From NCBI GenBank assembly GCA_009922615.1, contig RFVF01000017.1, forward strand, positions 1-64,000: 64,000 bases of DNA, in the 5' to 3' direction. Position 1 is the stretch's first letter; each line of letters opens with the position of its first letter. This document shows positions 43,136 to 52,294 of this stretch, one piece after another. The translations under genes and the position numbers were made by a program. Origin of the DNA: Pseudomonadota bacterium (GTDB lineage Bacteria > Verrucomicrobiota > Verrucomicrobiia > Limisphaerales > SXTU01). The notes below the pieces were generated by a model. It did not search any database, was not told the origin of the DNA, and worked only from the letters and a program-made list of their open reading frames with translations.

Positions 43136-44563
43136 ATGCACTCCGCCCGACATTCGCAGCCCCTCAGCCGCCGCGCTGCGCTTCAACGCTCCGCCGTCGG
43201 CTTCGGCTGGCTCGCGGCCTCGTCCCTGCTTGCGGAGAAATCCCCATCTCCCATCGCCCATTCAACTTCTCCTGCGGATGCGAAGCCCCCGCACTTCGCC
43301 CCGCGCGCCAAACGCGTCATCTTCCTCTTCATGAAGGGTGGCCCGTCGCAGGTGGACACCTTCGACCCCAAGCCGCTCCTCGACCGCGACGACGGCAAGC
43401 CTTACCCCGGCCAGAAACCCCGCGTCCAATTCGCCCCCACGCTCGATCTGCTCAAGTCGCCGTGGAAATTCCAGAACCACGGCCAGTCCGGCCTCCCCGT
43501 CAGCGAACTCTTCCCGCACGTCGCGCAGTGCATTGATGACCTCTGCATTCTCCGCTCCTGCCACGGCACGAACTCCGCCCACGGCGGCGCGCTCCTCAAG
43601 CTCCACACTGGCAGCGACAACTTCGTCCGCCCCAGCATGGGCGCGTGGGTCAACTACGGCCTCGGCTCCGAGAACCAAAACCTGCCCGGCTTCATCACCA
43701 TCTGCCCCACCCTCGCGCACGGCGGCGTCAACAACTGGGGCGCGGCCTTCCTCCCCGCGTGGACGCAGGGCACGCCCATCGGCAACGCCGCCGTCCCCTC
43801 GGACAAGGCCCTCGTCCGCTACATCACCCCGCGCCTCGCGCCGAGCGAACAACGCCAGCAGCTCGACCTCCTCGCCGCGATGAACCGCGACCACCTCGCG
43901 CAGACCGGCCCAAACCAAGCCCTCGAAGGCCGCCTCAATTCCTTCGAGCTCGCCTTCCGCATGCAGATGGCCATGCCCGAGGCTCAGGATCTCTCGCGCG
44001 AAACCGAGGCCACCAAGAAACTCTACGGCCTCGATGACAAGATCACCGAGAACTTCGGCCGCCAATGCCTCATGGCCCGGCGCTTCGCTGAGCGCGGCGT
44101 GCGCTTCATCCAGGTTTCCCATAGCGATGCCGACGTGCAATGGGACCAGCACGGCAACCTCCGCAAAGGCCACGCGAAGAACGCCGCCGAAGTGGACCGC
44201 CCCATCGCCGGCCTGTTGAAGGACCTGAAAGCCCGCGGCCTCCTCCAAGACACCCTCGTCCTCTGGGGCGGCGAATTCGGCCGCACCCCCGCCGCGCAGG
44301 GCGGACGCGACGGACGCGACCACAACCCCGAGGGTTTCACCATGTGGCTGGCTGGCGGTGGTGTGAAACCCGGCATTGCCTACGGCGCGACCGACGACTA
44401 CGGCTGGTTCGCCGCCGAGAACAAAATCCACATCCACGACCTCCATGCCACGCTCTTGGCGTTGTTGGGCATGGACCACGAGCACCTCACCTATCGCCAC
44501 GCCGGCCGCGATTTCCGCCTCACGGACATCGCGGGGCACGTGGTGACAGACATCGTCGGATAA
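43136..44563 (+). CDS. DUF1501 protein, Tat-exported, without PSD1 neighbour
   Basis: A 475-residue DUF1501 protein starting at ATG 43136. Tat signal SRRAALQRSAVGFGWLAASS (about residues 10-29). Core blocks VIFLFMKGGPSQVDTFDPKP, LLKDLKARGLLQDTLVLWGG and GGRDGRDHNPEGFTMWLAGG. A heptamer array lies in the linker after the Tat signal. Unlike the other copies near 20-33 kb, no PSD1 gene is next to it. Follows the aminotransferase gene by 34 bases. Confidence 0.9.
   Translation: MHSARHSQPLSRRAALQRSAVGFGWLAASSLLAEKSPSPIAHSTSPADAKPPHFAPRAKRVIFLFMKGGPSQVDTFDPKPLLDRDDGKPYPGQKPRVQFAPTLDLLKSPWKFQNHGQSGLPVSELFPHVAQCIDDLCILRSCHGTNSAHGGALLKLHTGSDNFVRPSMGAWVNYGLGSENQNLPGFITICPTLAHGGVNNWGAAFLPAWTQGTPIGNAAVPSDKALVRYITPRLAPSEQRQQLDLLAAMNRDHLAQTGPNQALEGRLNSFELAFRMQMAMPEAQDLSRETEATKKLYGLDDKITENFGRQCLMARRFAERGVRFIQVSHSDADVQWDQHGNLRKGHAKNAAEVDRPIAGLLKDLKARGLLQDTLVLWGGEFGRTPAAQGGRDGRDHNPEGFTMWLAGGGVKPGIAYGATDDYGWFAAENKIHIHDLHATLLALLGMDHEHLTYRHAGRDFRLTDIAGHVVTDIVG
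43241..43275. repeat. Heptamer array in linker of orphan DUF1501 gene
   Basis: About five units, the first three clear (consensus CTCCCAT), encoding the low-complexity SPSPIAHSTS segment between the Tat signal and the DUF1501 domain. Confidence 0.7.
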
Positions 44564-44580
44564 GTCTTGAAGCAGTGCTC

Positions 44581-46167
44581 ATGAGCCGTCAGAAACGGTT
44601 TATGAAGCTCACGCGGACGGTGCTGATTCACTGCGCAACTCTGTTGGTTGCGCTTGTCGTTCGCGCTGCGGCTCAGACGCCAAGCTCACCTTCAGCCACG
44701 AATCAGCCGCCATTCGCCACACTTCCACTGGAGTTGTGGCAGGCTTACGACGGCCTTTTCGATTGCTTGAGGAAAGGGGATTATCAGGGAGCACTCCGCT
44801 ACCTGCACCCAGCATATCCAGACCGGACTTTTGAGTATCACGACTGGCCGATGGTGGTTACGGCAGGACTTTTTACTCAACATGGAGCCAGGCTGCCATA
44901 TCAGCGTTTGGATGTTTCGGACGTCCGAGTTCAAACCAACAGCCCACGTTCACTCACCGTTCAGATGCGCGTGAACTTTAGATTTCCCGCCAATATGGGT
45001 GGCATTCAGGCCGCCTCAGATGACGCATGGGAAAAAACCGGCACGGGTTGGCAACTGCGTTCAGGTGGCCGCGCCATCACTTACTTCTTCGACGCGCTGA
45101 CGTATCCGAAGGAAGGCGTAGCCCGCGCCGCCATCCTTCTGCCTCTAAAGGCCATCATGGTCGAGGCGGAGATTGCCCTCCCACCTGATGTTGTGCTTGA
45201 AGAAGTGATTTCGCAGGAAATCAGACAGATGGCCTTCTCCGCCGATAGCAGGCTTCTTTTCACAGACAATCGGGTCAACGGAGCGATTTCGGTCGCTTCG
45301 ACGATAAACGGAGTCTGGCTCACAAATTTTTGGTCCCCGAAGGCACGTGGTTTCGGAGCTGACTCAATCGCGGCTTCCCCGGATGGTCGCCATCTGGCTG
45401 TTGGCAATTGGAGTGGCGGGAGTAGGGCCATCTGTGTTTGAGATATTCCTTCAGCACAACTGCGCTGGCGAGTTCCAGTCAACTGGCTGTGGAATGCCAG
45501 CTTGCTGCGGTTCTCCCCGGACGGGCGTTGGCTGGGAGTGCAGGGAAATGGGGCTGGTTATGGAGCCGTTGAAATCGAGTCGGGCAGGTTGCTACTCAGT
45601 GAGACGAATCGAGGCATGGCGCTATCGCTTTCCAGAACTGGACATCATCTGGCAGTGGCTAGGGTTGAAGGCGGCAAGGAAGAACTGGCGTTGGTGGACC
45701 TTGCAACCGGAAAGCGAATTCACACTGCCGTTCCGCCGCCCGACCTTCTCACAAACTCAGCCGGTGGCATTTTCACAATCAAGGGACTCGGGGAAAGTGA
45801 ATTTCCGCTCGCTGAAGCCGCTGCCCTCAAAGCACCGCCAGCGCCTCTGGTTACAGGCTTACGCGACCCAACTGACAATCGGCCCCCAAGGGCAGAGGGG
45901 TTTGTATACATTCCGACCTTGCGTGTATCGCCCGACAACCGACTCGTGGTCATGCAGTGCATCCACGGCAAAATCGCGGTGTTCGACGCACGAACAAAAT
46001 CGCTTTTGAGCATTCTGCGGGGGTTCCCCAGAGCAGATGCGGCGGGTGGTGACATTTCTGCAATCCTCATTTCTCCTGACAGTCGGCTGGTCGCTTGCGC
46101 CAGCCGGCGGGGCGAAGTCGCCATCTGGAGGCTGCCTCAGCAAGATGGAAAGACCGGCGTGAAGTAG
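44581..46167 (+). pseudogene. Exported WD40/beta-propeller-like protein gene interrupted by TGA
   Basis: One reading frame of 528 codons, broken only by TGA at 45439-45441. Signal peptide near residues 9-32; an N-terminal domain with GDYQGALRYLHPAY; then WD40-like repeats with SPDGRHLAVGNW, FSPDGRWLGVQG and SPDSRLVACASRRGEVAIW. The broken codon precedes GAT in RAICV-stop-DIPSA, where WD repeats have Trp-Asp; TGG to TGA is one change. The parts on both sides stay in the same frame without decay. Could be a recent nonsense mutation, a read-through site or a sequencing error. The final stop TAG lies in palindromic repeat copy 2. Confidence 0.75.
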
Positions 46168-46240
46168 CTCGAAATTCCGATGTCAAGAACCACCGCGTGC
46201 GGCGTCGCCGCCCGCACTCGACATTGGAATGTCGAGCCAC
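46164..46240. repeat. Palindromic dispersed element, copy 2
   Basis: Right arm (46218-46240) contains TCGACATTGGAATGTCGA intact; left arm is decayed (TCGAAATTCCGATGTCAA). About 77 bases in total, with a GC-rich loop. It fills the gap between two convergent genes. The left GTAG supplies the stop codon of the WD40-like gene. Confidence 0.82.
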
Positions 46241-46244
46241 GCTT

Positions 46245-47054
46245 CTACCAGTGCATCACAAACCCGCCGTCCACGTTGAGGGTCTGGCCGGTGACTTGGG
46301 CGGTGCGGGCAGAGGAGAGGAAGATGACCATGTTCGCGATGTCCTCGGGGGTCTGCCAGCGCCCCAGCGGGATGATCGCGCGGATTTTGTCGCCCGCCCA
46401 TTCCTCGTAGGTGCGGCGTTGGTCCGGCGGTTGTTGGTCGTGCCACGCGCGCCAGACGGATTCGTTGAGCGGGGTTTTCACCATGCCGGGGCAGACGGTG
46501 TTCACGCGGATGCCGTGGGGCGCGAGATCTTTGGCAAGACACTGCGCGAAGTTGATGTTCGCCGCCTTGGACGCGCTGTAGGGCGGGTCGGTCTGCGAGC
46601 CGATCTGCCCGGCGACAGACGCGAGGAAGACCAGCGTGCCGCGCCGCCGCTCGACGAGGCGGGGCGTGACGACGTGCGCAAGGTTTACCATGCCCATCAC
46701 GTTTACCTCGAAGACGCGCGGCCAGTCGGCGGGCGTGAGGTTGGTGAAGGGAAAGCCGAACCTGCCGGAGCCGATCGCGGCGGCGTGGGCGATGTGCTCG
46801 ATGGGGCCAAGCTGGGTTTCGGTCGCGTGGAGAGCGGCCTCGAGGGTCTCGCGGCGCGTCACGTCCACGACGCAGCCGAGCGCGGGGACTTGGTGCGCGG
46901 CCGAGAGTTCGCGCGCAACGTCACTGACCTTGGGCGACACATCCCACAGCGCGACCTTGCAGCCTTCGCTGGCGAAGAGTTCCGCGATGGCGCGGCCAAT
47001 GCCGCTGGCTCCGCCAGTGACGACGGCGACGTGGTGCGTGAGGTTGAGTTGCAT
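46245..47054 (-). CDS. Short-chain dehydrogenase/reductase
   Basis: A 269-residue classical SDR. Cofactor motif TGGASGIGRAIA, VDV after the fourth strand, catalytic Ser in FLASVAGQIG, Tyr-x-x-x-Lys in YSASKAAN, and VNTVCPGMVKTPL. These proteins oxidise or reduce hydroxyl and keto groups with NAD(P). Candidates are FabG-like reductases or sugar-acid dehydrogenases such as 2-keto-3-deoxy-L-fuconate dehydrogenase; the nearby sugar lactone genes favour the second idea (inference). Confidence 0.88.
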   Translation of the reverse strand: MQLNLTHHVAVVTGGASGIGRAIAELFASEGCKVALWDVSPKVSDVARELSAAHQVPALGCVVDVTRRETLEAALHATETQLGPIEHIAHAAAIGSGRFGFPFTNLTPADWPRVFEVNVMGMVNLAHVVTPRLVERRRGTLVFLASVAGQIGSQTDPPYSASKAANINFAQCLAKDLAPHGIRVNTVCPGMVKTPLNESVWRAWHDQQPPDQRRTYEEWAGDKIRAIIPLGRWQTPEDIANMVIFLSSARTAQVTGQTLNVDGGFVMHW

Positions 47055-47149
47055 CGGCGGGAGTGTGGCGATTCCGAGGCGGTTGGCAAACGAATGGGGC
47101 CGAGCGAATGACTATCTCCGCTGCGGCGTTCGAAACCGCCGGCACGAGT

Positions 47150-48574
47150 TCAACTGAACAGCGGCACGAGCGGCCGGCCTTCTTCGAGGAGGTTGTAGGG
47201 CCGGCCTTGCAGGTCGGTGGCTTCGAGGTTCTCAATGCCCATCGCGTGATAGACGGTCTTGGCGATGTCTTCAGGGCCCACGGGATTCTCAGCGGGATAC
47301 TCGCCGCGCGCGTCGGTGCCGCCATAGACCTGTCCGCCACGAATGCCGCCACCCGCCATCACCACACTCATGCAGGCGGTCCAGTGGTCGCGGCCGGGGG
47401 CGACTTTGCCGCGCGTGCGCGGGTCGCCGATCTTCGGTTTGCGACCCATCTCACTGGTGACGAGCAGCAAGGTCGAATCGAGTAAGCCACGTTGGTGTAA
47501 GTCCTCGACGAGCGCGGAAAAGCCGCGATCAAATTCCGGCAACAAGTTTTCCTTGAGGCAGGCGAAGTTGTTCCCGTGCGTGTCCCAGCCGCCGCCGCTG
47601 AGGCATTTCTTCGCCACTTCCTCATCGCTCTCTGCCCAGAACACCGTGATGAACGGCACGCCCGCCTCGACGAGCCGCCGCGCCATCACGAGGCTCGTGC
47701 CATTGATGGTCTGGCCGTAGCGCTCCAACGTCGCGGGCTTTTCGGTTGCGATGTCAAAGGCACCTGCTGTCGCGCTGGAGGCGAGGAGGGAGAAGGCTTT
47801 TTCCTGCTGGCGGACGTAGTTATTGACGATGGCCTCGTGGTCGAGTTCGCGACGCGCGGAGTTCACGGCGTCAAGCAATGCGCGCCGGTCGCCCATGCGG
47901 CCGGCCGTCATGCCCGCATCGAGCGTGAGCGTGGGCGCGGTGAAGCGCAGCGGCTGCTCACGGCTGCCGGCGACGAAGAAGGGATCGAACTCCATGCCGA
48001 GCCGGCCGGCGAACTGGCCGGGGCGAGTGTATGGCGCTTTGCTCGGCTTGAAGGGTAGCGTGACGACCTGCGGCATCTTTGGGTGCGGCGGGCGCTTCGT
48101 GCCGACGACGCAGCCCATGTAAGGCCAATCGGTGGGGTAGGGGCGGCGGTCGTTGCCTTCGCGCTTGAACGTCTCGTCGGGCGCGTGGCCGGTGAGGTTG
48201 TAGTAATAGCCAGCGTGGTGGTCGCCGGTGGCGCGACCGTAGTCGGTAAGGCCGTTGACGATGGCAAGGTGGTGGCCCTGCTTCGCGGTGAGCGGCAGGT
48301 GCTCGCAGATGTTCACGCCGGGCGCAGACGTGCGGATGGGCTTGAACTCGCCGCGATACTCGCTGGGCGCGTCGGGCTTCATGTCCCACATGTCAATGTG
48401 CGACGAGCCACCGCAGAGGAAGAAAAGGATGGTGGACTTGGCCGGACGTTTGCGCGGCGCGGCGTTGGTGGAGCCAAAAGCCGCGTTTCCAAAGCTCAAG
48501 CCCGCCAGCCCTGTGGTGGAGGCCGCGATGAACGAGCGCCGACTCATGGCCGGCGAGAACAGCGGGAGGTGCAT
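47150..48574 (-). CDS. DUF1501 protein, Tat-exported, distinct subgroup
   Basis: About 474 residues. Start at MHLPLFSPAM, or at the second Met in MSRRSFIAASTTGLAG, the Tat signal. Core: TILFFLCGGSSHIDMWDMKP, YRGEFKPIRTSAPGVNICEH, LVEDLHQRGLLDSTLLLVTS and GRDHWTACMSVVMAGGGIRGG. The acidic and His residues match DUF1501 but the spacing differs from the other copies (IDMWDMKP, SEMGRKPK). No PSD1 gene is adjacent. Divergent from the aldo/keto reductase gene. Confidence 0.88.
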   Translation of the reverse strand: MHLPLFSPAMSRRSFIAASTTGLAGLSFGNAAFGSTNAAPRKRPAKSTILFFLCGGSSHIDMWDMKPDAPSEYRGEFKPIRTSAPGVNICEHLPLTAKQGHHLAIVNGLTDYGRATGDHHAGYYYNLTGHAPDETFKREGNDRRPYPTDWPYMGCVVGTKRPPHPKMPQVVTLPFKPSKAPYTRPGQFAGRLGMEFDPFFVAGSREQPLRFTAPTLTLDAGMTAGRMGDRRALLDAVNSARRELDHEAIVNNYVRQQEKAFSLLASSATAGAFDIATEKPATLERYGQTINGTSLVMARRLVEAGVPFITVFWAESDEEVAKKCLSGGGWDTHGNNFACLKENLLPEFDRGFSALVEDLHQRGLLDSTLLLVTSEMGRKPKIGDPRTRGKVAPGRDHWTACMSVVMAGGGIRGGQVYGGTDARGEYPAENPVGPEDIAKTVYHAMGIENLEATDLQGRPYNLLEEGRPLVPLFS

Positions 48575-48723
48575 GTGCCAAACTCTGACGTGAGCGAGGC
48601 GGAAGACAATCAAGCGGAGTGTGCCGCCGTGCCCATCGACCAGGAGCACGGGAAGTTTGCGTTGCACCAGCGGGGAATCGCCGCCTAGAATTTCGACCAC
48701 GCAACGAATCCAATATCCCTACC

Positions 48724-49677
48724 ATGCAATACCGTCCGCTTGGCAAGACCGGCCTGAATCTCTCCGTCATCAGCTACGGCGCGGCATCGCTCGGCAACGA
48801 ATACGGCAACGCGACGGACGAGGCGCGGGCCATTCGCTCGCTGCACGTCGCCTTGGATGGCGGAGTGAACTTCATCGACACATCGCCTTACTACGGGCGC
48901 ACGCTGTCGGAGAAAGTGCTGGGCCGGGCGTTCAAGGACATTTCTCGCGACCGGTTCATTCTCGGAACGAAGTGCGGGCGTTACGACGTGGCGGGCTTTG
49001 ACTTCAGCTACGACCGCATCCTGCGCAGCGTGGACGAGAGCTTGCAACGCATGGGCGTGGAGCACATTGACATCATGCAGTGCCACGACATTGAGTTCGG
49101 CGACATGCAGCAGGTCGTGGACGAAGCGTTGCCCGCGCTGCGCAAGGCGCGCGAGCAGGGGAAGATTCGTTTCATCGGGGTCACGGGCTTTCCGTTGAAC
49201 ATCTTCCGCTACATTCTGGATCGCACCGAGCTGGATTGCATGTTGAGTTACTGCCACTACGCATTGAACAACACGTCGCTGCTCGGGCTGCTGCCCTATC
49301 TGAAAGCCAAGGGCGTGGGCATCATGAGCGCGTCACCCTTCAGCGAGCGGTTGCTCACGCGGCAACCGTTGCCGACCTGGCATCACGCGCCGGAGTCGCT
49401 CAAGGTGCAATGCCGGAAGGCCGTGGAATTCTGCGACGCGAAAGGCGTGGACATCGCGAAGCTGGCGTTGCAGTTCTGCCTGCAGAACCCTGACATCGCC
49501 ACGACCGTGCCCGGGACGGTGAACCCCGACAACATGGCCAAGCAGCTCCAATGGCTGAACGAGCCCGTGGATCACGCGCTGATCGCCGAGGTGAGGCAGT
49601 TGCTGGAGCCGACGAAAAATGTGCTGTGGCGCGTGGGCCGGCAGGAGAACAGCGTGGACTGGGATGCAGGGCTGTGA
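48724..49677 (+). CDS. Aldo/keto reductase (L-galactose/L-fucose dehydrogenase-like)
   Basis: A 317-residue AKR. Catalytic tetrad in DTSPYYGRTLSEKVLG (Asp, Tyr), LGTKCGRY (Lys) and IMQCHDIEF (His). It resembles plant L-galactose dehydrogenase and bacterial D-threo-aldose (L-fucose) dehydrogenase, which oxidise a sugar at C1 to a lactone with NAD(P). Starts at ATG 48724. It is followed after 12 bases by an amidohydrolase that fits a sugar lactonase, supporting that role. Confidence 0.88.
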   Translation: MQYRPLGKTGLNLSVISYGAASLGNEYGNATDEARAIRSLHVALDGGVNFIDTSPYYGRTLSEKVLGRAFKDISRDRFILGTKCGRYDVAGFDFSYDRILRSVDESLQRMGVEHIDIMQCHDIEFGDMQQVVDEALPALRKAREQGKIRFIGVTGFPLNIFRYILDRTELDCMLSYCHYALNNTSLLGLLPYLKAKGVGIMSASPFSERLLTRQPLPTWHHAPESLKVQCRKAVEFCDAKGVDIAKLALQFCLQNPDIATTVPGTVNPDNMAKQLQWLNEPVDHALIAEVRQLLEPTKNVLWRVGRQENSVDWDAGL

Positions 49678-49689
49678 TCGGGGTCTAGT

Positions 49690-50520
49690 ATGAACATTGA
49701 TTCCCATCAGCATTTCTGGCGTTACAGCGCTGTCGAGTATCCTTGGATCAAGCCCGAGTGGCCCATCCGCCGTGACTTCCTGCCGCCCGATCTGGCGCTC
49801 GAGATGGCGCGGGTCGGCATCGAGGGTTGCGTGGCCGTGCAGGCGCAGCAGACCGTGGCCGAGGCGCGCTGGCTGCTCTCGCTCGCGGATGAGCACGCCT
49901 TCATCAAGGGCGTGGTCGGTTGGGTGGATTTGCAGAGCTCGCGCGTGGAGGAGCCGTTGGCGGAGCTCGCGCGGCATCCGCGTTTCGTGGGCGTGCGGCA
50001 CGTGGTGCAGGACGAACCGGACGACAACTTCATGCTGCGGCCCGCGTTCCAGCGCGGCATCGGCAAGCTGCGGCAGTTCAATCTTGCCTACGACTTGCTC
50101 GTATTTCCGAAGCAGTTACCCGCTGCGATCCAGCTCGTCGCGAACTTCCCGGAGCAACGGTTCGTGCTTGATCACATCGCCAAGCCGTTCATTCGGGACG
50201 GCGCGATTTCACCGTGGCGCGAGCAAATTCGCGAGCTGGCGAAAGCGCCGAACGTGTGGTGCAAAGTCTCCGGCATGGTCACGGAGGCGAAGTGGGACGC
50301 GTGGCACGCGGAGGATTTCCGGCCTTATCTGGACGTGGTATTCGCGGCGTTCGGGGGCGAGCGTTTGATGTTCGGCACAGATTGGCCAGTGGCCACGCTG
50401 GCCGGCAGCTACGAGCAGGTGCACGGGCTGGCGGCGGATTACACGCGGTCGTTGACGGCGGAGGCGCGGGAGAAGTTCTTTGGCGGGAACGCGGCGGCGT
50501 TTTACCAGCTCAAGCCCTGA
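49690..50520 (+). CDS. Amidohydrolase family protein (L-fuconolactonase-like)
   Basis: A 276-residue amidohydrolase-2 family TIM barrel. Metal ligands: DSHQHFWRY, HVVQDEPDDNF, FVLDHIAKPFI and FGTDWPVATL. The family contains L-fuconolactone and L-rhamnonolactone hydrolases. Its tight linkage to the aldo/keto reductase fits conversion of L-fucose or L-galactose to the lactone and then to the aldonic acid (inference). No dehydratase for the acid is in the window. Confidence 0.88.
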   Translation: MNIDSHQHFWRYSAVEYPWIKPEWPIRRDFLPPDLALEMARVGIEGCVAVQAQQTVAEARWLLSLADEHAFIKGVVGWVDLQSSRVEEPLAELARHPRFVGVRHVVQDEPDDNFMLRPAFQRGIGKLRQFNLAYDLLVFPKQLPAAIQLVANFPEQRFVLDHIAKPFIRDGAISPWREQIRELAKAPNVWCKVSGMVTEAKWDAWHAEDFRPYLDVVFAAFGGERLMFGTDWPVATLAGSYEQVHGLAADYTRSLTAEAREKFFGGNAAAFYQLKP

Positions 50521-50530
50521 GCCGGGGCAC

Positions 50531-50560
50531 AAAAAAACCTCCCGGCTTGCGCGGGGAGGT
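50531..50560 (-). terminator. Rho-independent terminator of the HU gene
   Basis: On the minus strand, ACCTCCC and GGGAGGT form a stem around a ten-base loop, followed at once by seven T. It is 21 bases after the HU stop codon. On the plus strand no T-run follows, so it is probably one-directional. Confidence 0.88.
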
Positions 50561-50581
50561 CTTGAAGAGGGAGGAAGCAAA

Positions 50582-50872
50582 TTACTTCTTCGCGCCGAGG
50601 ATCGCGTCCTTCGCGGCCTTGGCCACGCGGAACTTCACGACCTTCTTGGCCGGGATGTTGATCGTCGCGCCGGTGGCGGGATTGCGACCGATGCGGGCCT
50701 TGCGATTGACGAGGACGAGCTTGCCGATGCCGGGGAGCGTGAAGCTGTTCTTCGCGTTCTTGTAGGCGAGTTCGGCGAGGTGTTCGAGGATGCCAGCAGC
50801 CTGCTTCTTGGAGATTTCGGCTTTGGCGGCGACTTCAGAGGCGATTTGGGATTTGGAGAGGGCTTTGGCCAT
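50582..50872 (-). CDS. HU-family DNA-binding protein
   Basis: A 96-residue histone-like protein. MAKALSKSQIASEVAAKAEI begins the helical dimer core, FTLPGIGKLVLVNRKARIGRNPATGATINIPA is the beta arm with the conserved Arg-Asn-Pro and Gly-Ile/Ala-Pro type tip, ending with a Lys-rich tail. It bends and compacts DNA. A strong terminator follows. The 216 bases upstream, before the divergent gene at 51089, should hold its promoter. Confidence 0.95.
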   Translation of the reverse strand: MAKALSKSQIASEVAAKAEISKKQAAGILEHLAELAYKNAKNSFTLPGIGKLVLVNRKARIGRNPATGATINIPAKKVVKFRVAKAAKDAILGAKK

Positions 50873-51088
50873 ACGTGTGTTTGTTTTGTTGAGTGTTTAT
50901 GTTTACTGGTTAGTTAGTCCAACGTGCGACTTACTCGCAATGGAAGCTGTCACAGTGCGGGCGTGCAAGCAGAAAAGCACGGTGGGCACTGGTTTTTTTG
51001 CATTTCTGATCCCGGTGATTTTTCTTCGCCTCGGCGAGCGGGAAACATTCTTGGCTTGACGGACAGGCTCCGTTAGATTTCTTGGCGT

Positions 51089-51706
51089 ATGAATCCGCGA
51101 CAGAAACCGCTCGTGATCGCCGCCGCCGTTTTGGTCGGCATCTGGGCATTGGCTTTCGGGGGGTATGTCATCGCCCGCAACGCGAAGGTCACGAGCGAAA
51201 AAGTCCGCGCGTATCTGGCAAAGACCGATCTCGCCAAACTGCAAGGCAGCGCACGCGCCAAGGCGCTGAAGAAACTCGCGGATGATCTGAACCAGTTGTC
51301 TCCGGAAGAGCGGCGGAACGCTCGCATGGACCGCGAGTGGGCCAAATGGTTCAAGGAAATGAGCGATCAAGAAAAAGGTGACTTCATTGAAGCCACGCTG
51401 CCCACGGGGGTGAAGCAGATGCTCACGGCGTTCGAGCAACTCCCTCCCGAGAAACGTCAGCGGGCCATCACCGACAGCGTCCGGCGCTTGAAAGAAGCGC
51501 GCGACGATCCCGCCAACGGTGGGCGTGGCCCAAACGGCGAGGCCCCGCCGCCGCTGAGTCCTGAGCTGGAAAAACGCGCCGCTGCCGCCGGACTCGGGGC
51601 GTTTTATTCGCAAAGCTCTGCGCAGACCAAGGCCGAACTCGCACCGCTGCTCGAAGAGATTCAGCGCCAGATGGAGAGCGGTCGCCACATGCGGCCAATG
51701 AGGTGA
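51089..51706 (+). CDS. Membrane-anchored helical protein of unknown function (205 aa)
   Basis: N-terminal membrane segment (about residues 7-29), then a charged, helical domain (KALKKLADDLNQLSPEERR, PPEKRQRAITDSVRRLKEAR), a Pro/Gly-rich linker and a C-terminal amphipathic part. It resembles periplasmic coiled proteins but I do not recognise the family. It lies three bases before a pseudopilin gene and starts an operon with an ABC exporter. TTGACG at 51056-51061 could be a -35 box, but a matching -10 is unclear. Confidence 0.7.
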   Translation: MNPRQKPLVIAAAVLVGIWALAFGGYVIARNAKVTSEKVRAYLAKTDLAKLQGSARAKALKKLADDLNQLSPEERRNARMDREWAKWFKEMSDQEKGDFIEATLPTGVKQMLTAFEQLPPEKRQRAITDSVRRLKEARDDPANGGRGPNGEAPPPLSPELEKRAAAAGLGAFYSQSSAQTKAELAPLLEEIQRQMESGRHMRPMR

Positions 51707-51709
51707 TCT

Positions 51710-52294
51710 ATGCGGCCATACGCCATTCGTCATTCGTGCTTCGCCGTTCGCTCGGCTTTCACCCTCATCGAACTCCTCGTCGTCATCGCCATCATCAGCG
51801 TGCTCGCCGGGCTGCTGCTGCCGGTGATGAGCAAGGCCAAGGAAGGCGGGCGCGGCACCGTCTGCTTGAGCAATCTCCGCCAGCTTGGCACCGCCCTCCA
51901 GCTCTACGTGCAGGACAACAACAACCGTCTGCCTTTCATGCGTGATGCCTTGCTCGGCACCAACTCCGTGCCGGCGACGAACACCGTCCCGCTGCCGGCT
52001 CCTGACGCCGTGCTCATGAGCTACGCCGGCGGCAACTCGAACCTCTGGCGCTGCCCTTCCGATCGCCTCGATGTCTTTCAGCAGACTGGCACAAGCTACG
52101 CGTGGAACTCCCTCCTTAACGGCCAGGATGCCGACCGGCTCGTGGTGATGAACATTGCCTTCGGCCAGCACGTGATCCCCGTTTTCTACGACAAGGACAA
52201 CTTCCACAAGGATCGCGGCCCGGGCAAGGAAGTGAATTTCCTCTACGCTGACGGCCACATCAACAAGCTGCTCGAAATGGGGGGCACGCTGTGA
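51710..52294 (+). CDS. Type II pseudopilin-like protein
   Basis: A 194-residue protein with prepilin signal [20 protein letters not shown] (cleavage before Phe17). The C-terminus has a His and a FLYADGH segment like the H-X9-DG motif. The leader peptide is encoded largely by a heptamer array (51716-51750). The stop overlaps the GTG start of the ABC ATPase (GTGA), so a transporter and this pseudopilin are co-translated. Confidence 0.88.
   Translation: MRPYAIRHSCFAVRSAFTLIELLVVIAIISVLAGLLLPVMSKAKEGGRGTVCLSNLRQLGTALQLYVQDNNNRLPFMRDALLGTNSVPATNTVPLPAPDAVLMSYAGGNSNLWRCPSDRLDVFQQTGTSYAWNSLLNGQDADRLVVMNIAFGQHVIPVFYDKDNFHKDRGPGKEVNFLYADGHINKLLEMGGTL
51716..51750. repeat. Heptamer array encoding a prepilin leader
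   Basis: Five units of consensus YCATTCG. They encode [12 protein letters not shown], the positively charged leader before the prepilin cleavage site. Confidence 0.8.

Noticed and set aside
45439-45441. TGA read as tryptophan (alternative genetic code)
   Set aside because: TGA ends many clear genes here, often as ATGA overlaps with a neighbouring start, so it is a normal stop codon in this genome.
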